This document shows, one piece after another, positions 25,401-40,400 of a DNA stretch of 64,000 nt. The notes beneath the pieces were generated by a model. The model ran no database searches. It saw only the letters and a program-made list of their open reading frames with translations, and was not told the origin of the DNA. The position numbers were made by a program, and so were the translations under genes. How positions within the stretch are numbered: position 1 is the first letter of the stretch; each line of letters opens with the position of its first letter. The DNA is from Serripes groenlandicus (Eukaryota; Mollusca; Bivalvia; Cardiida; Cardiidae), in assembly GCA_031761405.1 (NCBI GenBank), contig JASEVX010000001.1:45363669-45427668 (forward strand), read 5' to 3'.

Positions 25401-28400
25401 AGGAAATTGCTCATCATGAGCAATATCTCCATTTGTCACAATGTTATCAAACCTTATCATTTGTATTTTCATTATTTGTATTTTCATTATTGGAATTTCC
25501 ATAGTTTTACCTATATGTTTTCAAAGATGTCTGCTGCAGAATTGCCGTATGTGATAAAGTGAGATTAAGACAATTCTCCAAATATTAAAAGGATGATAAC
25601 TTTCATGCACAATAAAAAGCCATTATAATTTAAATATCAGATACATGTACAAATATATAGTTAAGTTAGTTCATGAATCAAATTATACTGCTTACCGCCA
25701 TATTTTCCAGTTTGGAGCCGATGTCCTCCTTTGAACCAGCTGTTCTATGAATAGTTTGAAGGCGGAGCTTAGTTTCTGATAGCCAATTGTTGAACTCTTT
25801 ATGGTTATCCTTGTAATGTAGGTGGTTATTGTAGTAGGCTGTCAGATTCTTTACTATGTCCTGTAATACAACATATACATGTACTTATCTAATTATTTCC
25901 TGGGTGCAGATGACTTTTAAGGCTTATGCAGCAGATGGCTTTTGTAAACATTTCAGGAAAAGTAGATATTGCTCAAGCAAACAATTTCTCCTTTTCCCAA
26001 CATGTTTCAACATAGTATAAATTATATTCTTTCATTTTTCAAGATATATATTTTTTTCTTTTGACGATTCAAAGCAAACAACTCCTGAAAATATCATACT
26101 GGATAATCAAATTAAGCCAGTGCACGAGGAAAGGTACAAGTTGGCATTTCTGAATAGAATTGGTTCAGATCATCTTTTCAGTCTAAACAAAATCTACACA
26201 AGTTGACAGAATCTGCTAACAGGCTTCAGTAAGTCATATGTGAACAATGTAGATTTGGATCTTTAGTGTTCACAAAATACCACTTGCACCTTTTCCCATG
26301 CACAGATTCAATTACTGAACCTGTGTAGAAAACTTTAAATTTATATATATAATAACTTCAGAGAATAAGGTATTGTACCATAATAATTATTCAAACAGCA
26401 GTGACAAAGAACTTTCTTCTTAAGATGACTGAGAGAGTTATATTTTTAACCAAACGCTTGGGGAGGTTTCAAATCATAACAAGAGCACCGCGTACGGCAC
26501 AGGTGCTCGACTGATAGAAAACAGAAAAAAAGCTGAGCTGAACAAAAAACCTTAACCGGACAACCACGCCGCCGCCGCCGACGCCAGGGTCATGACAATA
26601 GCTCTCGTTTTTTTCAAAAGTCGAGCTAAAAATGGATTTTTACAGACAACATTGTATGACAATATTTACCTTTGACAAGGCAATAACTCCCTGGTACCGT
26701 GTTGTTAGTTGTGTAATAGCATGGGAAGTCTTGGCGTCCGCATTCGTCTGTAACAATGACTGGGCTTTCTCATTCACATGGTCTAGATTGGCCTGTTTGT
26801 ACTGGATCTCTTCCATATATTGCTGGGAAAGAAATTATGGTATACTTATAATAAGTTTTTGTCATAAAGTTGGTACTCTTCTTTAGTAATAATTAATCAT
26901 GACTTGAACGCGTTCCCACATGCAGACGCATCTGCATCTGGTAAATCTTTAAAACATTGTAATAATAGGAGAAATTGCTCATCAATCATTTTCAAAGCAA
27001 ATATTAACTCTTTCCCTCATACGACAATTCTGCAGCAGACGGCTTTAAACATATTTTGTCAAACATAGGTTATTAATTCTATAGAATCGATAACTAATGA
27101 CTAAAAGTGGAAAACATTGTGGCAAAAGGAGAAATTGCTCGTTTTTGAGCAATTTCTTCTTTTGTCACAAAGTTTTCAAAAAGCCTTCTGCTGCAGAGGC
27201 GTCAGAAAGTGTCTATATGAGGGAAAGGGTTAAGCTGCATATTTTCTGTATGCTGGAAGGGGTAAATGATGGTCTGAATTGACTATAAAACTCACATTAG
27301 ATGAAGACATTGTACCGTCTCTATTCGTCAACAACTTGACCAATGACGTAAAGCAACAAAATGAACTCATGTTAACCCTTTCCCTCATATAGATGCCTTC
27401 TGACGCCTCTGCAGTAGACAGCTATTTGAAAACATAGTGACAAAAGAAGAAATTGCACAAAACGTGCAATTTCTCCTTTTGCCACAATGTTTTCCACTTT
27501 TAGTCATAGGTTATCCATTCAATTATAGAGATTCTATTTTTTGACAAAATACGTTCAAAGTCGTCTGCTGCAGAATTGTTGTATGAGGGAAAGGGTTAAG
27601 GGTTTTATTAAACAGCGAACATCCTACCTGATACTGTTCCCACTGTTGTTTCTTTTCCTCGAGCGTTCCTTTATGGTCCAGATCAGACCTGAGGTAAGAT
27701 TCAGCTTTCTTCAACCAGTTGTTAAAATCCAAATATCCGTCCTCAAACTCGGTCCATCTTGACAGACATTCTTCCAGGTCTTCCTGAGCAGTCATCAGCT
27801 CAGTCCTGAACTCTTCAAAGTCTTTGTTCATTGCTTTGATCTCTTGTCTGATCTTCGTCTGGCCTGTTGGAGATGTGTTGGGTAGAGTGGTTTCCCCTGA
27901 TTTGGTAGCCTCTGTAAGTCTTTGAGCACCTTCATTGACTCCTTCCACAAGAGCCTGTAGTAAGTGAGAGTTGGTTGTTAATATTTCTAATAAATTGCTT
28001 GAATTGACTCTGATGTCGTCATGGCGAGCTGACAACAAACAACAAAATTGCAGCAGATGACTATTATTACATCAATGCCAAAACATGCAAAATCTCTACA
28101 CATGAAGTTTAACTGTTGAATAAGGTTCAAAATATTGTGGTTAAAGGAGAAATTTCTTGTTTGAAATAATTTATCCTTTTGTTACAATGTTTTCAAAAGT
28201 CATCTGCTGCAGAGAACTCAGAATGCCTATGTAATATAACTTCATGGTGCAAAAAATGGCATATTTATTGATCTTGAGTATCAGAGATGCATCTTCAAAA
28301 AAATTGAGATCTCAATGTCAGTTTACAGCTTTGTGTAATCGAATCACTGAAAATACATTTTATCATGATTTTAAAGCTGAATAATTTATCCCAAAAACAA

Positions 28401-31400
28401 AAGAACACTTACTCTTGCTCTTTCAATCTTGCTAACAATAGCTGATTTTTCTCCAAATGTATCTGAGCAGGTTGCCAACTTCTCTCTGGCTGTCCGTAAC
28501 CAGGATACAAAGTTGTTACAAGCATCATGATATGCCTGGTGCTGGGCTACATTCACCTCAGATTTGGCTAGCATTTCCTGTAGAGAAAATTAAATATAAA
28601 ACATCCATGTAGAAACTCGAACATTGCAATATGTATATTATTTTTGCATTTGAACTTATATGTATGAAAATTGACCTTAAAACTTGGTATATTAAATTAT
28701 GGTTTAATTGGAGTTTAAAGCCGTTTTCAATAAATTTCATATCCTGGCAACCAGTTCACCGTCCCATGTGTTTCCTGTTTTTCTGTCACCAGTGCTCCAC
28801 ACAAGAGTCTTTCAAAGTTACTGGCTGCTTTTCCAAATAGACTATTAGCACATTTGCGGAAGACGAATAGCTCCTGTTATATGGACTTTTGTCAAATGCC
28901 GCTGTTATTTTTAAAATCAGGTTACATATTCAAATAATCTGATCACTGTTTATTCTCAGATAATCAGGTAAATGCTGCAATAGACATGTAAAATCTTGGT
29001 ACTGCTTCCAGTATGAACCTACCATGGCAAGATCTTTAAGTGTGTGGTATTTGTTGATGATCTGGGAGGTATCTGTAGAGGCTTTGCTGGCAGGGCTTTT
29101 CTGCATCAAGTCTTGGGCCTTCATACCTGCAGATTCTACCATCTGTTCAAAGGACACCACATCTTGGTAGATACCCTGGAAACATAATAAATTATAAAAT
29201 AGGAAAATGATTTATAAAGGCACATACAAATTTGATCTCCATTTTTTTTATAAAATGTGCAAGTCACATCTCTTCAAAATAGTCAGGGGTATTTATCTAT
29301 GCACACAGTCGGTGCCTGAACTGAATTCATGGTAAAAACATGAAAACTATTGGACAAAAAAAATAGTGATCAAATCCTGGATAAAGTAAAGACAATTTGA
29401 CTTACCTTAACTCTCTGTAATTCTGCTTTCTTTTCTCCAAGATCAGCTTTAGTATCTGCCCCTCTCAATCGTTTCTCCATCTCCTTTAGTCTCTTCTGTA
29501 TTTGTTCATAACTGTCATTAAAGTCAGTCCATTGCAATAGGCAGGATTCCAGCATCACCTTGGTGTCAGTTACCTCACCGATCATGGTCTCCCATTCTTG
29601 CTGTAGTTGTTGTAATTCTTGTCTGATCATTTCACGCCCATCTACTGACGTATTGTTCATCGTCTTCTCGCCCCAGGACTGGGCTGTGTGAATCAGCAAC
29701 TGACCTTCTTCCTTCATCACAGAAAACTCCTGTAATAAGAATTGCAAACATTATACAACAAATCTGCATCATGCGACTTTGAGCACATCTTGAAAATTCT
29801 CTATTTTATTATTGAATTGAAAAAAGTATGACAAATGGAAAAATTGCTCATCATGAGCAATTTCTCCGTCAGATACAATGTTTTCAAAATTTTACTGCTG
29901 TAGAAGCATCGGAAATACTCTGTATGTTGGGTATGTCTTATATTTTACTTTATACTATTGCTTATCATATTTACAAATAACTATTATCTATATTAAATAT
30001 CCCTTTGATTTACCTGTAATTTTTCCAGCTGTGACTGTATTGTGTATTTATCTCCGGATGTATCAGCGCACACAGACAGTTTATCTCTGGTACCCTGTAA
30101 CCAGGTTACAGCTTCAGTAAAAGTCTCTGCGTACTGTTGGTGGTCTTCTACATGCTGATGATACCGCTTCAAAAAGTCCTGAAAAACAAAGCCATCAAGG
30201 ATAACATATCAAGTAATGTAAATACAGTATATGTTTAATTTAAAACAAATAAGACATTAAAAGTTAGCCAGTTACATTTAATTTAACACTGCAGGTTTTA
30301 AATCCCCCTGACCATCATGAACACAATTTGATGAATCTGCAGCTTACAACTTATGAAAAGTGTAGCAAAAGGATAAATCGCTCATGGTGAGCAATTTCTC
30401 CATATGCCACAATGTTTCCAACTCTATCCAATAATTGCTTTTTAACCCTTTCCCTCATATAGACGCTTTCTGACGCCTCTGCAGCAGACGGCTTTTTGAA
30501 AACATAGTAACAAAAGAAGAAATTGCACAAAACGTGCAATTTCTAATTTTGGCACAATGTTTTCCACTTTTAGTCATAGGTTATCCATACAATTATAGAG
30601 ATTTTCTATGTTTTGCTAAAATACGTTCAAAGTTGAATGCTGCAGAATTGTCGTATGAGGGAAAGGGTTAAAGAGATGTTCCATACTTTTGCTAACATGT
30701 TTTCAAAGACGTCTACTCGAGATTTGTTGTCTGTTGGAAAGTACATGTTTTTTTCTTTTCCTAACCAAACCCAGAATATAAAGAATCTTGATTAGTTGGT
30801 TGGTTATCTTAACCCTTTCCCTCATATAGACGCTTTCTGATGCCTCTGCAGCAAACGGCTTTTTGAAAACATAGTGACAAAAGAAGAAATTGCACAAAAC
30901 GTGCAATTTCTGCTTTTGCCACAATGTTTTCCACTTTTTGTCATAGGTTATCCATTCAATTCTGGAGATTTTCTATTTTTTGACAAAATACGTTCAAAGT
31001 CGTCTGCTGCAGAAAGGGTTAAGCAATTGAATATTTCAAATTACCTTTGAAGTTGATATGAGTGACGTGTATCGGGAACTCATCTGTGTGAGTTGAGACG
31101 TCACACGATTATCTGTAGTCGACTGTAGAAGGACCTGCGCATGTTCCGTCAGGGAATCGAACTCTTCTTGCTTCGTTGTAACTTCTTCATGGAATGACTA
31201 AAATAAACAATTAAGGTACAAATTCTTTAGTTTAACAAACAAAAAACCCAAAATAAACCCTTTCCTTTATGCAGACGACTTGTGACGCCCCTGCGTAAAT
31301 TAAAACCAATTTTACTGATGTATTTTAGAAGTTTTCAAAAGAGTCAAATCTGGCAAATGATTTATACTCTCCCACTTGTGGTTGCACCATGGTGCATCTG

Positions 31401-34400
31401 TAGAAGACAACTTTTGAAACATTCTGTGCCCTTTTGCGACAATCTTTTTCAATAGTTACTTTCATTTATAAAGATTTACTTTATTTTTGGACCAGGTGTT
31501 CTCAAAGTTAACTGCTGAAGATTCATGAAATTTAGTGGTTTGGGCTCCAAAGTGATTAACACTATAAGGTCAAACTGCTGATGTGACGTCATTTTCATAG
31601 TTTGGTTTCCGCGTTGAAACAAAGACTTGAGCATAAGACTGGAAACCAAACTAGTAGTGTGATATGGTATTTAAGTTATAGGATTTTGATACTCCCAGAG
31701 AGGGCTTTATGTTAAAAAGATCATTATAAAGGTATTGCCCTACCTCTTGTTTCTCAAGCTGCATACTTTTCTCCTCTAGAGTTGCCTTCAGCTCCGAGTC
31801 AGATTTAATCTCAGATTCTGTGTCCTTGATCCATTGGTTCAGTTTGTCATATTCCTCCTCATACATATACCATTCATCTCTTAGTTTTTCTACAAATGAC
31901 AATAAGTGAAAACAATAATTTGACCTTCAAACTCCAAACAAATTCAGAGGTTACATTTGTATGTTGTTTTATGCCACTTTCAACAATTTTTCAGTCATGG
32001 AGTATGTAACCAGTACTACTTGTCTATTTATCTTTACACCATTAAGTCTGTTGTTGTGCTTAACCTGAGCGCCAAGGAGGGAAAGCCATTACTATAATTT
32101 TTAAAATCTTTGGTATAACCTAGCCGGGGATCAAACCTCCTGCACCCGAGGTGGACGCTCAACCACTACACTACCGAGGCCATCACTCAGAGGTTACTGT
32201 AGCCATTCAAAAGTAAAATAGATTTTCCAATAACAGTATATAATTTGGTACTTTAGATGATAGAACTAAATCAGTAATACAACATATTTCTATTGTGTTT
32301 TTTCACTTGGAGCCCAAGTGGCGACACAAGTCTTTCCCTTATCCCTTTCCCACAAACAACAAATCTGCATCAGACAACATTGAAAACATTTAAGTCAAAA
32401 CTATGGAAACTGCATGTAAATTTAAGCACCATTATTGAAAAAAAGTCACCTTTTGCAGAGGCATCAGAAAGGGGTCTGTATGTTGGAGAAGGTAAATGAA
32501 AAATGTGTACTATGGAGACAACAAGAGCGCCACAGAGCGAATGTCAACGCTCGTCTGTTTTTAACAAAGTCGAAAAAGGAGCATAACTGAGTAATTATTT
32601 AAGCAAGAGCTATGTTACTATGTATGGACATGCATATTGTTCCTAGGAACATGTGTACCATGTTTCATTTGAAAATGTTGAAAAGTTTTTGAGCTATGAG
32701 GTAAAGTTTAAGTTTTGTGACGAGTATTACAATACACACTTTTTTATTTCGAAAATAGACGAGCTAAAAAACAGCTTACCAAGAGTTGCTTGAAGTTCAT
32801 TAATGTCTGTATCAAACTGTTCAAAGTCGTTTGTGAGAATGTTGAGCTCTTCTCTAATCAGATCTTGACCTTGTTTGGATGTCTCGGGTAACACAGCGTC
32901 TCCGCGACTCAGGGTGTCATCAAGCTTCTGGCGGCCTGTCTCCAGGGTGCCCTGGATATCCTGAAATATGAGTACATGAAATGTTAAGTAAATATTCATC
33001 TTTATTTTTATCTCTTGCTAGTCAATGCATCACACAACGTTTGAAAACATTGTGACAAAAGGGGAAAAGGCTCAAAACCAGACTGTTCCTTCACTTTAGT
33101 ATCAAGAGTTTCCAAATTTTTGACAAAATGTTTTCATAGTCGTCTGCTGCGGATTATTTTTGACAAATTGTTTTCAAAGTTGTCTGCTCTAGATTTATTG
33201 TATGTGTGAAAGAATTAATAAAGGTGACATAGTGTGGTGAATTGGTTACTTTTCTAAATATAAAGTATAACTGATACCTCCTCTAAGCCAACCGACCGCA
33301 GGACATTTATGACCAGTGAGATCAACCTTGACAATCACAAAAATAATTTGAATGTATGTGCAGTTATGGCCTTTACTTGTCGTTAACCCTTTCCCATATA
33401 TTACAAGTCTGCAGCGAAAGACATTGAATACTTCTAGGCAAAAAAGGAAAATCTCTGTAACTGCAGGTTTAATTGCTAAAAGAAGTTGAAAAAAGTGTGG
33501 CAAGTGGAGAAATTGCAGTCTTCTGCTGCAGAGTAGTCAGAAAGCATCTATATGTGGGAAAGGGTTAATTCCCTAAAGTTGGTTTTTCAGGAGTATGGCC
33601 CTTTATAATACAATCAACTTACGAGGACTTTCTGTAGTTGAGCCTCAATGGTTGTTCTGTCCCCGCGAACATCGCTACAAGCATTAATCCTGTCTACAGT
33701 TACGGCCAACCATTCACTCGTCTCCATGTAAGAGTCTCTGTAGTGTTGGTGATTCTTTAAATGTTTCTCACAATCTGTCTGTAACTCCTGGCAAATAAAG
33801 AACATGAAATTTAAAAAGAGAATATAAAAAGATAAAACAACTCAACATCTGAACCATTCATTACATACAGGTACCAGAGAACATTCAATTTGAATTTTAA
33901 CCATTTCCCAAATACAGCAAATATGCAGCAGACAACTTTTAAAATATCTAGGCACAAATATGAAAAATCTCCATCAATGAAACAAGATTTGTATACTTAT
34001 TGAAAAGAGTTGATAACATTGTGAGCAATTTCTCCTTTAGCCCCACTTTTTTTTCAAAAGTTGTCTGCTGCTGAGGCATTAGAGAGTGTCAGTGTTAACC
34101 CTTTTCCTCATATAGACGCTTTCTGACGCCTCTGCAGCAGACGGCTTTTTGAAAACATAGTGACAAAAGAAGAAATTGCTCGTTTTGAGCAATTTCTTCT
34201 TTTGTCACTATGTTTTCCACTTTTAGTCAGAGGTTATCCATTCAATTATAGAGATTTTCTATTTTTTGACAAAATATGTTTAAAGTCGTGAACTGCCGAA
34301 TTGTCGTATGAGGGAAAGGGTTAAACAAATACATTAATTTTTGTCATTGATGTTACTACAGAGCAGCTACAGCTATATGTTTTCATATACAGCTATCAAG

Positions 34401-37400
34401 CACATACATTAGGATAAAATAAAAAGGTGATTTTTCCTTACTTTAGCACTGGCACATAGCCTGGAGTATTTGTCGACTATCTGTTTTATCTGCCCTGTAA
34501 GGTTCGGATCACTGCTGGACTGTTGTAAACTCTGCGCCTTCTCATTCAAATTGTCAATCGTGGACCTCTGTGAACCTATGTTTAACTGTAATACCTGCAA
34601 ACAAAAATTAGTACAGTTAAATGTAAGGGAACGGTATAATGTCTATAATAAAATTGTATTTCTCAACAGATGAATTTACCTTTTCCCCCATATTAAACAT
34701 CCTCTGGTGTATCAGCAGTAGTAGACTTTTGAAAACATTGTGGTAAAAGCTGAAATTGCTCATTATGAACTAATTTTTCCTTTGCAACAATGCTTTTAAC
34801 TTTATTCCATAATAATTATTGTTCTTTCATTTAGAGTTTCCATAGTTATTATTAAATGTCTTCTGCCACAGATTTGGTGTATGTGGAAAAGGGATAACAT
34901 TCTATAAAAATTCTAAATGAGCTGTGCGTCGGGAAAACCAACCTCGGTGCAATTGTGACCAGAGTAGATTGCATAGCCATGCTATATGATCCAAATGTAA
35001 ACTGTACAACAGAGTCGGCTGGAATGTAGGCGACTAACAAAGTAGTGAAGGATCAGACTGAATGTATTTGCAGGATGATCTGATTCAACACTGATTGAAA
35101 ATACCCTAAAGTTTGTAGTTCTATAGTGCCATTAACCCTTTCCCGCCTGCAGATGCATTTTGATGCAAAAGCAGCAGACGACTTTTGAAAACATTGTGGT
35201 CAAAGGTGAAATTGCTCATGATGAGCAATTTCTCCTTTGGCCACAATATTTTCAATTTTATTTAACAATTAAGCTATCTTTTATGGAGATTTTTCAGGTT
35301 TTGGCCACTATGTTTTCAGATTCACCTACTGCAGATTTGATGTATGTGGGAAAGGGTTAAAAAGTACTTACTAACAACCAGTTTTGGTGGCATTTTTTCT
35401 AAAGAGCATATCTGAATTCATTTTAGATAAGTCAAGATAGTCGTGTTGGTAACAAGCAGGACTATTGATCTAGGGGTTGATGTGTTCAAACCGCTGAGCC
35501 ATTCATTCTTTCAAATGATCGAGAATACATGTTGTTTCAATGATGGAACATTTTAAGTTAATAATTTTGTCTTGATAAAATTAAGAAAGTATTAATGAAC
35601 AGAGGCTTATTCATCTATTAGTAATTAAATATCATTTTTTAGCAACACTGACCTTGACCCTCTCTAGCTGTAGCTTTTTCTCCTGTAAGGTATTCTGTAA
35701 CTGTGTCTCCGTGTGAATCTGGTTCTCTAGGTCATTCAGCCATCTTCGTAACTGTTCCACACTGTCATCATAAACGGTCCATTGTGACAGGGTACCGTCC
35801 AATTTGTTACGAGTCTCATTCAGGTCACCAGACAGAGTGTCGTATTCCGCCTGCAGTGTCTGCATTTCGCGTCGCATATTGTCCCGTCCAGCAACATTTG
35901 TGTTGGGTAATACAATTTGTAGGTTGTCTAGGGATATCTGTAACATGTGCATGCCTTCTTCTTTGTCAGCCATCAGATCCTGTATAAGGAAAATATTCAT
36001 ATAAGTTGGTTACACTGGATGGCCAGGGATTTCTTACTTCAATAAGCCTTGCCCATTTTGCAAATGCATTTAGACCGTCTTCTCCTTGCAATAGAAGAAA
36101 TTAATCATAATGACCGCTTTCTCCTTCGTGCAACGATGTTTTTAACTGTTTTCAAAGATATTTAATTTGTTTGCCTAGGATTTCAAAGTCGTTGGGAATA
36201 ACGGACATTGAAGCTCTTTTGCACAAACAAATGCTTTGTTTCCATTTGATATTTGGTACATACTTTCATGCATTTTTTGTTAAGTAATTCTTTCTTTTGT
36301 TTTGATTCTTTGATATTAATGGTATCACTTTCCTATTAGAGAGATTCAGTTTGCTAGCATATCAAGAATTTGAATGTTTTTCTATCATTTTGAATGTGTT
36401 TATCACAAATAATGCTAAAATCTACAATACAACCCTTCAGTGAAGCAAATCAAAAATGCATGGATAAGTCTATTCTCTAAAAAAGAAAGTGCAAAGGAAA
36501 ACCAGCCGAGCATGAGTCTTATAGTTTTAGCTTGGTAATCTGTGAATGAAAATGAAATGAGTTATTTGTAGACATGATATGTCTCGATAAAGTATCAAAT
36601 TTCCTTGTGCTTTTTAAAACAATGTGTGTTAAATTGTGTTTTATGACTAGAAGCTGTATTGGCTTATGTAAATAAACTTTGTCTTTGTCTTGTGTATCTT
36701 CATTTGATATCAAATTGTAATTCATTTCATTACTTGCATTGGTTTAAACAATTAAAACATTACATGAACCATGACTTTTTAAAAACCATTACCACTGAAA
36801 ACGCTTGTTCATTTATTTACAACAAATGGTCAGAAGGAAATGAACAAAATCAAGGGGAAAATCTACTAGTGTCTAAGGTTATTGAAAAATGTTGCATATT
36901 AAAAAAAAAAAAATATTAATAATAATGCTGATAAAATAAAAAATAATAATACTGATGATAATAATATTAATAATAATAAATATAATGCTGATGATAATAA
37001 TTGCAGCACTAAAAGAGGATTATTCCTTGTCTGAAACCCATATTTGACTTCCATAATCTATATAGTAATTAATTACACAAATGATTTGTCCCACTTATAA
37101 AGATTCATTTTAGTACTTAAACTTTGAGGTGTTTTTGTCTAGTAAATAATTGTTTACCCCTTCTTATCTGCACTTTGATAATAAATGTTGATAATTAAAT
37201 ACCAGTACATAAATACATCATTTCAACCACAGGTTATAAGGACTAATTGATTATTATAAAATAAAAAACATAAAGAAAAGAACTGAAAAATCATAACCGT
37301 TCTCCCTAAAGTAACCAAACCCACAATAAAAGTAATTATAACCTTAAACCGTATTTGAATGATTACCATCCATATCCTTTTGTCGTATTATAAACATATT

Positions 37401-40400
37401 CTATTAACAAGAGGCCCATGAGGGCCTATGCTCTACTGGTATGGTTCTTTGGTCATTTTCAATCCAGAGCATGTATGTATGGTGAAGATCGGATAGTAAA
37501 TGGAGGCTCTTTTGTGTTCACAAGCTGTATTATAGCAATTTTTACAATTTCATGGACCATAATCCAGTCTTGCATGGGCGGATCTAGCTGGTTTTCAAAA
37601 GGAACCAAGCTCTCATCAATATTTAACTACTATCTAAGTTTGGTGAAGATCAGATAGTAAATGGAGCCTCTATTGTGTTCACATGCTCAATTATAGCAAT
37701 TTGGACAATTTCAAGGGCCATAATCCAGTCTTGCATGGGCGGATCTGGCTGGTTTTCGAAAGGAACCGAGCTCTCATGGATATCTTACTACTGTATAAGT
37801 TTGGTTGAGATACAATCAAACGTGAAGACTGTATCGTGTTAACAAGCTCTTTTATAGCAATTTTGACCATTTCAAGGGCCATAATCCAGTCTTGCATGGG
37901 CGGATCTGGCTGGTTTTCGAAAGGAACCGAGCTCTCATAGATATCTAACTACTGTATAATTTTGGTTGAGATACAATCAAAAGTGAAGACTGTATCGTGT
38001 TAACAAGCTCTTTTATAGCAATTTTGACCATTTCAAGGGCCATAATCCAGTCATGCATGGGCGGATCTGGCTGGTTTTCGAAAGGAACCGAGCTCTCATA
38101 GATATCTAACTACTGTATAATTTTGGTTGAGATACAATCAAAAGTGAAGACTGTATCGTGTTAACAAGCTCTTTTATAGCAATTTTGACCATTTCAAGGG
38201 CCATAATCCAGTCATGCATGGGCGGATCTGGCTGGTTTTCGAAAGGAACCGAGCTCTCATGGATATCTAACTACTGTATAAGTTTGGTTGAGATACAATC
38301 AAAAGTGAAGACTGTATCATGTTAACAAGAAATTGTTTACGGACGGACGCACGCACGCATGACGGACACATCGCCACGACATAAGCCCTTCTGGCCTTTG
38401 GCCAGTAGAGCTAAAAATGAATGATTAAACTTGGAAGCCTTTTAAGCACAATAGAAATGCTTACCCATTTATCCTATTTAAAGGAAAAATCAAATCAGAT
38501 TTTAACAATCCATGCCCTTGGTATAAAAGAGCTTTTAAAAACAAGTGATGTTCAGTAATATATAAGAATCCATAGTCGGTTATCAAAACCATCTAAATCA
38601 CATTGCCCTAATGAATATCTCTGCAGTAGACACTAGACGGTCCAACCAATCAAACACTTTCCCACATACAACAAATCTGCAGCAGATGACATAGAAAATT
38701 ATGAAAACATCCTATAAACCAGAGTTTAATTATCAATCGAGTTGAAAACATTGTGGTGTAAAGAGAAACTGTTCATCATTAGCAATCTCTCCGTTTGCCG
38801 CAATATTTTCAAAAGTCATCTGCATCATTTACCTGGTTTGATTTTCTACAGAAATCTGCTTTGAAAACATCGGAAGATAAAAGGAAAGTGTCTGGAAATT
38901 AATGAATCATTTTGACACAGATTTGAAAAGGGGAGTTAGAAATTGTCCTCTTTTAAAGCAATTCCTTCCGTTTCCACAAAGTGTTTGAAAGTCAATATCG
39001 TCAATATCTGATAAAGGACAAATAAATCTTACTGCAGACCACTTTAAACCTAAGTCTTTGGAACATCTCATTCCATGATTTAACCCTTCCTACATACACA
39101 AATATCTGAAACATACAACTAAGAAAGTATGTAGGAAAAAATATGGTAAATGGCTTAAAAAAGAGAGTATTATTATGGTATAGAGTTGAAAACATTACGG
39201 CAAAAGAAGAAATTGCTCTTTGTGAGAAATTTCTACTTTTGCCACAATGTTTTAAAAAATTATGGCTTAATGTGGGAAATGGCTAATACTTGATGACGTA
39301 TGTCTGGCTTGGTCAATCAATGCTTTAATTACTGTATTTTTTTTAGGGAAAAAGAATGTCACATTTGGGGAAATGGAAGTATAGTTTGAAAGATGAAGTC
39401 TGCTGCAGAGGCATCATTTATTACATTAGTCTGTATCTGGTAAAGGGTGCATTATGTCTGAGACTGCAGTTCAATCATAACCTTCTCTAGGTCCTACACT
39501 TAAAACTGTTAACCCTTTCCCACATACAACAAATCATCTAGAGAAAAATATGGAAAATCTCTAAAAAACAAGTTTTAGAATATAGTTGTAAAGATTGTGG
39601 CAAAAGGAGAAATTGCTCATTATCTGGGTAATTAAAAGTGAAAGTTTCATACATAGTTGAAAACATTGTGGGAAAGGGTAAAACTGTTTAGCGCAATTTC
39701 TTGCTACTTTGAAGAGACCCTCAATAATTATCTGTTGCAAAATGCATCAAAAGCTGCCTTTATAAGTATAAATAAATAAATAAGTGTTCTCAAACCTGTA
39801 ACTTCTGTATCCTTTCCTGCACTGTTCTCTTGTCACCTTTAACATCACTCTGGGAGTGTAGCTTCTTTCTCATGTTGCTCACCCAGTTCTTACACTGGTC
39901 AAATGAGCCCACATAGGCCTGATGGTCCAGTACATACTGCTCCCATCTTCTACATAGTTCCTGTACAAATATAATGGTTCAATGTTTGAGGTTTAACCCT
40001 TTCCCTCATATAGACGCTTTCTGACGCCTCTGCAGCGGACCGCTTTTTGAAAACATAGTGACAAAAGAAGAAATTGCACAAAACGTGCAATTTCTCCTTT
40101 TGCCACAATGTTTTCCACTTTTTGTCATAGGTTATCCATTCAATTATGGAGATTTTCTATGTTTTGACAAAATACGTTCAAAGTCGTCTGCTGCAGATTC
40201 GCCGTTCGAGGGAAAGGGTTAACAGTGTTTTCAAAAAAAGAATCAGTCATATCATGGCAGCCAGTTAGCCTACCCATGTGTTTCCTGGTTTTCTCACACC
40301 AGTACTCCACAAAACAGTCTTTTCCAGCAATAGGCTGCTTTTACACTTAGACTATTTGCCAATTTGTGGAAGTCAATAAATGCTTGTCACTTCATTTCAA

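Larger units (their letters stand above)
35980..39795 (-). other. 3.8-kb intron between exons 9 and 10
   Basis: Holds a degenerate MITE (36030-36190), an AAT-rich low-complexity tract (36901-37003), the 161-bp tandem element (37406-38417) and MITE copies at 38656-38825, 39080-39288 and 39509-39770. 36200-36900 shows nothing recognisable. Confidence 0.7.
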
